Assembly (NCBI GenBank): GCA_015522885.1
Contig: WALJ01000183.1
Location: 1-10,934 of the forward strand
Length of the DNA: 10,934 nt
Source: Thermoplasmata archaeon
Lineage (GTDB): Archaea > Thermoplasmatota > Thermoplasmata > WALJ01
Reading direction: 5' to 3'
Positions 6,064 to 10,934 of the stretch are shown in pieces. Under the pieces are notes generated by a model. It saw nothing but the letters and a program-made list of their open reading frames with translations, searched no databases and was not told the DNA's origin. The translations under genes were made by a program, and so were the position numbers. Positions within the stretch are counted from its first letter, which is position 1. Each line of letters begins with the position of its first letter.

Positions 6064-6936
6064 TTACCACCTCCTTCTCCTTCTTCTATGACCGCTCCCC
6101 TTCCTCTTCCACAGATGAATTTTCTTCCCAGGTGAAAGAGGATCTACAACATCAGTCGCCGCTACCGCAGACACCAGCAGAAACCCTCCGAGACCGCCGA
6201 CGATATACGGAGTCATTGAAGACTCAGACACGCCGCGCTGTCCCTGAAAAGTGAACTGAAAGTCTATCTGCTCACTATCAGCGAAACTCGATGTTTCATA
6301 TGAAAGTCTGATTTCAAGCGGAGCCACAATATCCTGTTTCGCAATAGACGACAATGCAAGAAGCATATCAGCGTTCGAAATTGCCAACCTCCCGGAAGCA
6401 GAACCATTCACAAGCTCAATCGTATATTCCTTGAGAAGCACAGTTGTACTCGAAACCGGTGCCAGACCATCATCATGACACACCTGGTATATTCCGAGCG
6501 TCATGTTCTCATTCAGAGTCTCAGATGAGTGATATGTATAATACAGAACGCTCGTGTCATTATCATATAGCTGTTGCAACGTGTAGTTATAATTGTAAAT
6601 TACCACGTCAACAGATGAAGCATCCGCAGGATACGACACAAACAGAGTATCTGTAGTCCCATTCGCATCCGCAAAATACGACCCCGTGAGATTAGCATAC
6701 ACAGCACTCGAAGTCGTGTTCGTGTATTTCGCAGTCACACCGTAATTCCAGTACCCATATATTGAAGCACCATGACCTAGAACCTCGCTGGCATCATAGG
6801 TCGTCACATACGCTCCTGAATACGCGTCGTTCATCGCGTTAAGCCCACCGAGAGCAGCCGGTATCAGAAGCAGCACCAGAACCAACGCCGCCACCGACCA
6901 CACCAAATTCTTCCTACTTATTTCTCTTTTTCCCAT
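6064..6936 (-). CDS. Large glycoprotein-like surface protein, 290 aa, spike candidate
   Basis: ATG at 6936 is preceded by AGGAGGT. A basic N-terminus (KREISRKN) and hydrophobic helix (about 11-32, ending PAALGGLNA) form a signal or anchor. The ectodomain (about 35-240) is rich in Tyr, Ser, Thr and Asn with seven N-glycosylation sequons (N73, N82, N92, N117, N126, N144, N177) and a single cysteine (Cys153). A second helix (about 244-260) is followed by a basic tail ending in six Arg and a Trp. Both ends thus sit inside and the middle is exposed. It is the first gene of the virion-like module. A spike or attachment protein is the likely role by topology and place; S-layer-like host proteins share such features, so function is not certain. 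Confidence 0.82.
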   Translation of the reverse strand: MGKREISRKNLVWSVAALVLVLLLIPAALGGLNAMNDAYSGAYVTTYDASEVLGHGASIYGYWNYGVTAKYTNTTSSAVYANLTGSYFADANGTTDTLFVSYPADASSVDVVIYNYNYTLQQLYDNDTSVLYYTYHSSETLNENMTLGIYQVCHDDGLAPVSSTTVLLKEYTIELVNGSASGRLAISNADMLLALSSIAKQDIVAPLEIRLSYETSSFADSEQIDFQFTFQGQRGVSESSMTPYIVGGLGGFLLVSAVAATDVVDPLSPGKKIHLWKRKGSGHRRRRRRW

Positions 6937-7083
6937 TTCTAAAACCTCCTTTTTCTGTCATTTTTTGAGGAAAGAAAGAGAATTCAACCCTCTCTCTCCA
7001 TCGAGATAAAAGTAAAGAAAGGTTTTGTGGAAAGTTATGGGATGCATAGGAGGAGAATTCGCTGAAAAATCTCATCCCATAAC
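6937..7083 (-). promoter_or_regulatory. Leader region of the structural genes with 11-bp inverted repeat and anti-SD-like loop
   Basis: This is the widest gap in the leftward operon. GTTATGGGATG (7034-7044) and CATCCCATAAC (7073-7083) form a perfect 11-bp inverted repeat with a 28-base loop, the distal arm overlapping the stop of the 110-aa gene. On the minus strand the loop holds TCTCCTCCT (7056-7048), complementary to the AGGAGG site of the 290-aa gene (6950-6945). A weak TATA-like TTTACTTTTATC is at about 7007-7018. The region could be a processing site, an operator or an RNA switch between early and structural genes; a terminator is less likely because only three U follow the stem. Confidence 0.45.
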
Positions 7084-7404
7084 CCCCCGGGTTCCATCTC
7101 CAAGCCGTTCCTCGAACCTGAAGACCTGTTCCAAGTGTCCTTCTACATAGTCATGTTCTCGACCTCTAACCTGAACCGGTCTAAGCCTCCCCAAGGGTGC
7201 GTAGTTGGTGACGACAGAGGGAGGATATCCGTTCCGAAGCGCCTCATCAATCAAGAGATCCTTTACAGAATGATATTCCCTCTCGTCATACGCCTTATTC
7301 CCGAATATCACAAAGCGCCCATCCCTGGAATACACGAGAGGACCGTACAAAACCCTTCTTTCCTCCTCCGTGTACCCGCGCAACTCCCCCTGTCGTCTGT
7401 TCAT
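7072..7404 (-). CDS. Protein of unknown function, 110 aa
   Basis: ATG at 7404 overlaps the zinc-ribbon stop as ATGA and has GGTGAT just ahead. The product is soluble and charged, with a Tyr/Arg-rich N-terminal half (YTEEERRVLYGPLVYSRDG) and a central helix SVKDLLIDEALRNGYPP (46-62). No cysteines or known motif are visible. It forms the early operon segment with the 99-aa and 54-aa proteins, so a regulatory or replication role is more likely than a virion role; this is context only. Confidence 0.72.
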   Translation of the reverse strand: MNRRQGELRGYTEEERRVLYGPLVYSRDGRFVIFGNKAYDEREYHSVKDLLIDEALRNGYPPSVVTNYAPLGRLRPVQVRGREHDYVEGHLEQVFRFEERLGDGTRGVMG

Positions 7405-7565
7405 GCTATCACCACGCCTTCCCTTTTCTTCAGATGCTCCAGGGCATGGATCTCAGAAACAGGGAAATCCCTGCCACACGCCACGCAATGATACCTGCGA
7501 AGAACACCACCCTGATCAACCCAACCAGAGAGTTCTCCACGACACACCGGGCAAACGTGCTTCAT
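7401..7565 (-). CDS. Zinc-ribbon protein, 54 aa
   Basis: ATG at 7565 has GCGGAGG 8 bases ahead, 3 bases after the preceding stop; the gene ends in an ATGA overlap with the 110-aa gene. Cys5-Pro-Val-Cys8 and Cys27-Val-Ala-Cys30 form a classical four-cysteine zinc ribbon, with a GWVDQGGVLRRYH strand pair between them and a charged C-terminal helix (EIHALEHLKKREG). Single zinc ribbons of this size in archaeal viruses and plasmids usually bind nucleic acids or proteins of the transcription machinery. The target is unknown. Confidence 0.8.
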   Translation of the reverse strand: MKHVCPVCRGELSGWVDQGGVLRRYHCVACGRDFPVSEIHALEHLKKREGVVIA

Positions 7566-7568
7566 GCC

Positions 7569-7868
7569 TTACGCCTCCGCCTTGAGTCTGCGCACACCAG
7601 CCTTCACGAAATCCATCATGTAAGTATACACATCTTCCTGCAGCTCACCGCCGAAAAGACTAAGAGCCGCATCCGGACTAAGCCGTACATTCTGCCAGGT
7701 TTCAGTGCCCGTCTTGTAATCCCTTCGCTTCTGGGATATCTCCACAAAACGCCCCGAAACCTCTCCGCCCCGGACAAACTCCTTAATGGAGAAGATAACA
7801 CCTCCATCAAGAAGAAACTTTGTCTTCGTTCTTACTTCGCTTTTTCCGCTGTTTTCGCCTTTTTCCAT
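7569..7868 (-). CDS. First gene of the leftward operon, 99 aa, possible ssDNA-binding protein
   Basis: ATG at 7868 is preceded by GAGGTGA with a 6-base spacer. It is the promoter-proximal gene of the long leftward unit. After a polar N-terminus the middle is beta-rich (KFLLDGGVIFSIKEFV, GRFVEISQKRRDY, WQNVRLSPDAALSL) and a helix ends the protein (about 76-97). The run of strands followed by a helix that opens with a serine-proline turn recalls PC4-like or whirly ssDNA-binding and transcription-cofactor folds, but I see no diagnostic motif. Treat the family as unproven. Confidence 0.72.
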   Translation of the reverse strand: MEKGENSGKSEVRTKTKFLLDGGVIFSIKEFVRGGEVSGRFVEISQKRRDYKTGTETWQNVRLSPDAALSLFGGELQEDVYTYMMDFVKAGVRRLKAEA

Positions 7869-7895
7869 GCTTTTTCACCTCGTTTCTGCTCATTG

Positions 7896-7937
7896 TGAAG
7901 GCGGGTATCGGGGCTTTCTGTTTTGGTCCCGCCTTCA
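7896..7937 (-). promoter_or_regulatory. 10-bp inverted repeat at the expected 5' end of the leftward operon mRNA
   Basis: TGAAGGCGGG (7896-7905) and CCCGCCTTCA (7928-7937) pair perfectly around a 22-base loop. The minus-strand start predicted from the TATA box is about 7938, so the transcript would begin with this hairpin. It may stabilise the mRNA or serve as an operator. Confidence 0.55.
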
Positions 7938-7945
7938 AACACTAC

Positions 7946-7968
7946 ATACCATAACAGGTATTTAAAGG
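7946..7968 (-). promoter_or_regulatory. Promoter of the leftward operon with overlapping dyad
   Basis: CCTTTAAATA on the minus strand (7968-7959) with AAACC upstream is a good BRE/TATA box; a start near 7938 gives a leader of about 70 nt. ATACC (7946-7950) and GGTAT (7957-7961) make a dyad between the TATA box and the start. A second dyad, TGTAT (7980-7984) and ATACA (7991-7995), lies between this promoter and the divergent winged-helix promoter. Both could be bound by the winged-helix protein. Confidence 0.55.
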
Positions 7969-8018
7969 TTTCTCACTTATGTATTACAACATACAACCAA
8001 CCAATTAAAGAAGATAAC

Positions 8019-8028
8019 TTTATAAATA
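8019..8028 (+). promoter_or_regulatory. Promoter of the winged-helix/nuclease cassette (leaderless)
   Basis: TTTATAAATA is centred about 25 nt before the ATG at 8049, so the start of transcription should coincide with the start codon. No ribosome binding site is present, as expected for a leaderless archaeal mRNA. Confidence 0.65.
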
Positions 8029-8048
8029 CAGAAACCAATAAACCCTTT

Positions 8049-8315
8049 ATGAAACCTCTTCAAGGTTCAAAAGCGCCCGAGATTCTTCTGATTCTAAACA
8101 GAAAACCGAATCTCTCGCTTTCTGACCTTATATACCTAACTGGAAGTAACCCATCTTTAGTATCAAAAAGAGTATTGGAACTGAAGGAATCCGGCTTAAT
8201 TACTGAAAAACGACACACGGACTTCACGCGCAAGAGGGAGTTTAACCTCACGGAGAAAGGGCGTAAAGTCGCCGTGCTGCTTCTTGAGATAAAAAAGGTA
8301 TTGGATGAGGAGTAA
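8049..8315 (+). CDS. Winged helix-turn-helix transcription regulator, 88 aa
   Basis: I chose the ATG at 8049, not an upstream in-frame start at 7923, because a TATA box sits exactly 25 nt before it and the extra upstream residues would be encoded across both promoters. The fold is clear: helix APEILLILNRKP (9-20), helix-turn-helix LSDLIYLTGSNPSLVSKRVLELKESGLI (about 24-51), wing ITEKRHTDFTRKREFNLT (about 51-68) and a C-terminal helix (69-86). The pattern matches MarR/ArsR-like and archaeal virus wHTH proteins. It faces the leftward operon across 180 bp with two dyads, so it probably represses that promoter or its own. It is co-transcribed with the nuclease gene. Confidence 0.85.
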   Translation: MKPLQGSKAPEILLILNRKPNLSLSDLIYLTGSNPSLVSKRVLELKESGLITEKRHTDFTRKREFNLTEKGRKVAVLLLEIKKVLDEE

Positions 8316-8344
8316 AGAGAGATAACGCAACAGGGGGCGCTACA

Positions 8345-8818
8345 GTGAGTTTGAACAGGAAGATAATCAAGTTTCTGGATGACCGCGAGAAGAAAAAGAA
8401 CTTCAAGAAAGGAGAAAGCTTTGAAGAATTCGTCAAGGATTATGTCTTCCCCGACGAAAAGTTTATCCTCATCCGTTCCACCCAGGACTACAGGAATAAT
8501 GAACGCTATGTTGAAGGAAAACTCGAACCTGATCTCTACTTCCGGGACCGCAAAACCAATGAAACCTTTTTTGTTGAATGTAAGTTTCGGAGCAATCTTT
8601 ACCAGAATAAGCTTCAATGGGCTAAAGACAAAACACAATTCAAACGCTACAAAGAGTTTCAGGAGAAAGTAAAGCCAGAAAAGGTTTTTGTTGTAGTAGG
8701 CTTAGGAGGAAAACCATACGACCCGGAGAGAGTCTTCAAGCTACCACTCGAAGAGATAAAATACCCCGCACTTTTCGAATCTGTGTTTAAGAAATACGAG
8801 CTGGAACTTACCGAATAA
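8345..8818 (+). CDS. PD-(D/E)XK-type nuclease, 157 aa
   Basis: The start is GTG at 8345 with GGGGG about 8 bases ahead, 29 bases after the regulator stop. The catalytic signature is GESFEEFV (E27/E28), D63 in EPDLYF, and E78-x-K80 in FFVECKF, followed by Q98 in TQFKRY and the core strand VFVVVGLGG (114-122). This is the arrangement of small restriction-endonuclease-fold nucleases. No helicase or recognition domain is attached. Roles known for such viral nucleases include host DNA degradation, processing of replication intermediates and exclusion of other elements; which applies here is unknown. It is the only long gene pair against the main direction, and its end overlaps the convergent 51-aa gene by 11 bp. 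Confidence 0.82.
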   Translation: MSLNRKIIKFLDDREKKKNFKKGESFEEFVKDYVFPDEKFILIRSTQDYRNNERYVEGKLEPDLYFRDRKTNETFFVECKFRSNLYQNKLQWAKDKTQFKRYKEFQEKVKPEKVFVVVGLGGKPYDPERVFKLPLEEIKYPALFESVFKKYELELTE

Positions 8819-8963
8819 TCCCGAATTCCCTCTTAATAACATCAAGTTCATGCTCCTCGTACAACTCCAAAGCGTTATACAGGACACTCATAACGCCCTC
8901 TTTCGTCTCCTTTTGTTCAGCTTCTCTTATTATGTACCGAAGAAGCTTCTCCCCGTCTATCAT
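8808..8963 (-). CDS. Small helical protein, 51 aa, with its own leaderless promoter
   Basis: I chose the ATG at 8963 because a TATA box (TTTTTAATTAA, 8993-8983) is centred 25 nt ahead; a longer in-frame start at 9062 lacks any signal and would run across two TATA-like boxes. The protein is acidic and all-helical by appearance (GEKLLRYIIREAEQKE, VMSVLYNALELYEEHELD) with no cysteine or membrane segment. The family is not recognised. It converges on the nuclease gene and overlaps its last codons, so the two may influence each other; an inhibitor or regulator is conceivable but unproven. Confidence 0.65.
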   Translation of the reverse strand: MIDGEKLLRYIIREAEQKETKEGVMSVLYNALELYEEHELDVIKREFGIIR

Positions 8964-8982
8964 AGCCGAAAAAATGCACGGC

Positions 8983-8993
8983 TTAATTAAAAA
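8983..8993 (-). promoter_or_regulatory. Promoter of the 51-aa gene (leaderless)
   Basis: TTTTTAATTAA on the minus strand, with AAAG just upstream, is centred 25 nt before the ATG at 8963. No ribosome binding site is present. Confidence 0.6.
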
Positions 8994-9117
8994 CTTTGTC
9001 ACGGGGGGTAAGTGAAAGTACTCGGCGAGAGTATATAAAGAAACACGAAATCTGCTGAACACTCGAAAACACCCTTTAAGTTTAATTTATGAATAGTAGT
9101 AAGCATTAAAGAACACA

Positions 9118-9345
9118 GATTTTAAAAATTTGCTGAATGCACCACCGCTTAATTATATTCATTATATTAGCGGTGGTGCTAAGCGCAGAGATGGTATCAC
9201 ACAACCCAAGCAAGCACCCCTATCGTTTGAGTTTTATCCGATTGTATAGCGTTCAGGCTTCGCCTGACGCACTCAAACGCACGGGGGGATGATAACACCC
9301 CTTCGGGGCGTTAATTGCGTGAGGATTGATTACACGCAACCACAA
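9118..9345. other. Gene-free hairpin cluster, candidate replication origin or structured RNA
   Basis: The gap 8964-9375 contains no convincing gene. Within it are four inverted repeats. GCACCACCGCT (9139-9149) pairs with AGCGGTGGTGC (9169-9179) around a 19-base AT-only-but-one loop. CGTTTGAGT (9224-9232) pairs with ACTCAAACG (9271-9279), extended by CCCC/GGGG after a 3x3 internal loop, and encloses GCGTTCAGGC/GCCTGACGC (9249-9270). CCCC-TTC-GGGG is at 9298-9308. TTGCGTG (9315-9321) pairs with CACGCAA (9333-9339). A TATA-like TTTTAAAAA (9119-9127) precedes the first hairpin. It lies right after the rep stop, a usual place for a rolling-circle origin. A structured RNA is the alternative. Confidence 0.5.
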
Positions 9346-9375
9346 AAGGAATTCACAGGCACAGGTGATACAACA

Positions 9376-10665
9376 TCAGTTTCTCATAACATAATAAAAT
9401 TCCGGACCTGAACGAACCGCCTTAAATTTCCTATAATTCCTCGAATGAGGAGATCTATTTTCCTTCATCATTGAATCCGGAATATCCTCTTTTCTCAAAA
9501 CAAGTCCTGACTGATACAGTTCAAACACCCGAAGCTGCTCGGGAGAATAATCCGCACCAAACCAATCCAACGCATCCTTCAAACAACTTCTTTCCGATAC
9601 ATCAATATCACCCTTTATTATACCAGTAATATCGGCAAGTTTCTTAAGCGGCTCAACCAAATCGGAAACAATAAGATCAGAATACGCAAAAGAATTAGAA
9701 ACAGTATAAGAACTCTCACGCTCACGATCCCAAACCTGACGTTCCGACTCAACCACATCAGCGAAAGAATACCTTCCACCATTAAGGACTTCCCTTTTCC
9801 CTGTCGCCTTCACACCGAACCGACGAGCTACATCATCACCCTTAAGAGCAATCTCAACCCGAACATGTTTTTTTGTTTTACCATACACCTTCACTGTTCC
9901 ACCTGGACGAGACGGATTAGGCGACGAGAAATTAAGTTTCAGCGACCTCCCTTGATGACGCATTGAACCACTAAACATATAACTATCAATACCTCGGTTC
10001 CGTTGATACTCCTGACCAACTGGAGATTTAACAAAATCAAATATTTTTTCCAAAACTTCACGACTAGTAGTATTCCCAAAAAGTTTCAGATCGGAAGCAA
10101 ACTCACCATAGGCAAAAGAAAAGTTACGGAAACCAACCAACTCACCATCTCTCTCAATACCCAAAACCGCAGCCATACGCTCAGCAATTTGCTTATACTC
10201 AAAGTCATATCGTCGATTATCTGCCAAAATATCATCATAATCTTTCACATAGTATGTCAGTTCAGGATACACATAATTACTTTCTTTCAGTCGAATCTTC
10301 TTATCAAGTTCATAATCCCAGCTCAGACCCTGGTAATCCTCTCTCTGAAAACGGATCGGATTATTGGCAACATACAAAGTCAAAGAAGAGCGGAAATTAC
10401 CCTTCGAATCCACAGAAGGACGCAGAGAAACCCGCATATCATGAATATGGGTTTTCTTTCCGCCTCCATGCTTCTCCATAGGAATCTGAAGCGAAACAGT
10501 AGCATACTCCCCAGACGGAGCACGCATCTTCTCAATTTCTTCTCGCGAAGCAAAATCAAGGACCGCCTTCCGAAGATCTCTATAATCCAGACCGAAGGTC
10601 TTAAGCTGAGCTGTCCGAATCTGGCGATCCATGAGGACCGGGTTTTCTTCGAACTCCACCTTCAT
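9376..10665 (-). CDS. rep: Putative replication initiator (Rep), 429 aa
   Basis: ATG at 10665 overlaps the preceding stop as ATGA and has AAGGTG 5 bases ahead. It is the largest protein of the element. The best sign of function is the segment 257-283 (TVKVYGKT, then VRVEIALKG), which resembles the Y-x-K-x(n)-R-x-E strand pair of phage and plasmid replication initiators (Rep_trans and inovirus gpII-type families). A His-Ile-His (73-75) could mimic a HUH motif, but lacks the usual surroundings. Tyrosines that could be the nucleophile are many (for example Y261, Y320, Y328). The C-terminal part (about 330-410) is helical. It neighbours the hairpin cluster that could be its origin. It could also be another DNA-binding protein; I hold Rep as likely, not proven. 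Confidence 0.55.
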   Translation of the reverse strand: MKVEFEENPVLMDRQIRTAQLKTFGLDYRDLRKAVLDFASREEIEKMRAPSGEYATVSLQIPMEKHGGGKKTHIHDMRVSLRPSVDSKGNFRSSLTLYVANNPIRFQREDYQGLSWDYELDKKIRLKESNYVYPELTYYVKDYDDILADNRRYDFEYKQIAERMAAVLGIERDGELVGFRNFSFAYGEFASDLKLFGNTTSREVLEKIFDFVKSPVGQEYQRNRGIDSYMFSGSMRHQGRSLKLNFSSPNPSRPGGTVKVYGKTKKHVRVEIALKGDDVARRFGVKATGKREVLNGGRYSFADVVESERQVWDRERESSYTVSNSFAYSDLIVSDLVEPLKKLADITGIIKGDIDVSERSCLKDALDWFGADYSPEQLRVFELYQSGLVLRKEDIPDSMMKENRSPHSRNYRKFKAVRSGPEFYYVMRN

Positions 10666-10919
10666 GCATGCACCTTATCAAGAAGAACGAAATATTCTAA
10701 TACATCCGCTGGTTCCTGCACGATACCGGCTTCTAAGAGGACGGAATCTGGCAAAAACACCAAGTCTTTGTCGGCTCCCCTCGGGCCCGTTTCGGCCTTT
10801 GAAATGCTTTTTCTCTGGTGCTTCCGCATTGCTCGGCCGAATACCTTTGTACCCCGCTCGCACATGCCTGGTTTGTTGGAGAGTTTATCGGACAGATAAC
10901 CATTAAATATTACCTTCAT
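10662..10919 (-). CDS. Chimeric reading frame across attR: 3' part of the att-spanning gene fused to a flank-derived start
   Basis: The element part (10662-10775) encodes ADKDLVFLPDSVLLEAG and an acidic helix up to DKVHA, ending in an ATGA overlap with rep. The att core encodes TGPRG in the same phase as at attL. From 10791 outward the frame continues into the flank to an ATG at 10919 with GGGGTGGG ahead, giving 85 codons. In the circular element the N-terminus would instead be the one now stranded beside int. The flank part (about 43 residues, basic, FGRAMRKHQRKSISK) may be a real host or earlier-element gene, or chance. Either way the fusion may still provide translational coupling to rep after integration. 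Confidence 0.5.
   Translation of the reverse strand: MKVIFNGYLSDKLSNKPGMCERGTKVFGRAMRKHQRKSISKAETGPRGADKDLVFLPDSVLLEAGIVQEPADVLEYFVLLDKVHA
10776..10790 (+). repeat. attR core, 15-bp direct repeat
   Basis: TCCCCTCGGGCCCGT is identical to tRNA positions 334-348. Only the core is shared; bases on both sides differ and the rest of the tRNA is absent. This is the original host tRNA 3' end, pushed about 10.4 kb downstream by integration. Confidence 0.9.
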
Positions 10920-10934
10920 ATCCCACCCCAGTAC
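10791..10934. other. Right flank outside the element
   Basis: This is host sequence, or another element, beyond attR. The only reading frame seen is the N-terminal part of the chimeric frame on the minus strand, starting at 10919. A short T5 run near 10815 may be the original tRNA terminator. Nothing else is recognisable in these 144 bases. Confidence 0.5.

Larger units (their letters stand above)
334..10790. mobile_element. Integrated provirus-like element, unit length about 10,442 bp
   Basis: The element is bounded by exact 15-bp direct repeats, one inside an intact tRNA-Arg gene and one at the far end without the rest of the tRNA. A complete tyrosine recombinase gene sits beside attL and a replication-initiator-like gene beside attR. 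The distance between repeat copies gives a circle of 10,442 bp. Contents are one long leftward operon with several membrane proteins, a P-loop ATPase and a highly basic protein, plus a short rightward cassette. This resembles small archaeal viruses or virus-derived plasmids. No remnant, insertion sequence or frameshift is visible in the element other than the att-split gene, so it may still be able to excise. That is inference. Confidence 0.88.

Noticed and set aside
8964..9062. N-terminal extension of the 51-aa protein to 84 aa
   Set aside because: The extension crosses the TATA box that fits the ATG at 8963 and a second TATA-like box at about 9031-9041. It has no ribosome binding site.
9041..9142. 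Iteron-like repeats around CTGCTGAACAC and TTGCTGAATGCAC
   Set aside because: Only about nine bases match with differing context and just two copies, so this is too weak to call iterons.
9376..10665. HUH endonuclease based on His-Ile-His at 73-75
   Set aside because: The surrounding residues do not show the usual hydrophobic strand before the motif or a clear partner tyrosine motif, so I do not claim a HUH-class Rep.
334..10790. Conjugative or integrative plasmid rather than provirus
   Set aside because: No relaxase, coupling protein of usual size, VirB4-like ATPase or partition gene is seen. The ATPase is small and the neighbouring proteins look like virion components. A non-viral vesicle-borne plasmid cannot be fully excluded.
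10003..10899. Long open frame on the + strand opposite rep
   Set aside because: It runs through attR and the rep gene, has no start signals, and its composition is that of an antisense shadow. The minus-strand frame has ribosome sites and coupling.

Overview
The window holds what looks like a complete integrated genetic element of about 10.44 kb, most likely a small provirus, in the 3' end of an archaeal tRNA-Arg(TCT) gene. The archaeal assignment rests on TATA boxes about 25 nt from start codons (leaderless genes), strong GGAGGTG-type ribosome binding sites inside operons, and the tRNA target with an archaeal-type tyrosine recombinase. A euryarchaeon is the best guess; I cannot name the genus, and viral codon use may mislead.

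Layout: positions 1-272 are flank with an archaeal promoter-like box and an 82-bp tandem repeat that copies the 5' end of the tRNA. The tRNA is at 273-347. A 15-bp direct repeat (334-348 and 10776-10790) marks attL and attR. Inside, nearly everything reads leftward. A promoter near 7963 drives a tightly packed operon: a small early set (99-aa protein, 54-aa zinc ribbon, 110-aa protein), then a virion-like module (290-aa glycoprotein-like protein, 98-aa hydrophobic protein, 130-aa very basic protein, two related hydrophobic proteins of 79 and 142 aa, a 77-aa membrane protein, a 202-aa glycoprotein-like protein, a 262-aa membrane protein), then small proteins, a P-loop ATPase, a 60-aa membrane protein, an 86-aa protein and the integrase. 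A two-gene cassette on the + strand (winged helix protein, PD-(D/E)XK nuclease) and a 51-aa gene follow. Next is a gene-free stretch rich in hairpins, then a 429-aa putative replication initiator next to attR.

The most striking point is that the attachment site lies inside a gene. Joining the element ends in a circle gives an unbroken small reading frame (about 59 codons) that overlaps the integrase stop (ATGA) and the rep start (ATGA). In the circle the leftward unit would run from the early genes through structural genes, integrase and this small gene into rep. Integration cuts the small gene and separates rep from the operon. At attR the 3' part is fused in frame to a start supplied by the flank.

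The gene set (small membrane proteins, Zot/FtsK-HerA-like ATPase, two anchored glycoprotein-like proteins, basic DNA-binding protein, Rep) fits a membrane-containing or filamentous archaeal virus. I cannot assign it to a known family; spindle-shaped, pleolipovirus-like and inovirus-like plans are all open.
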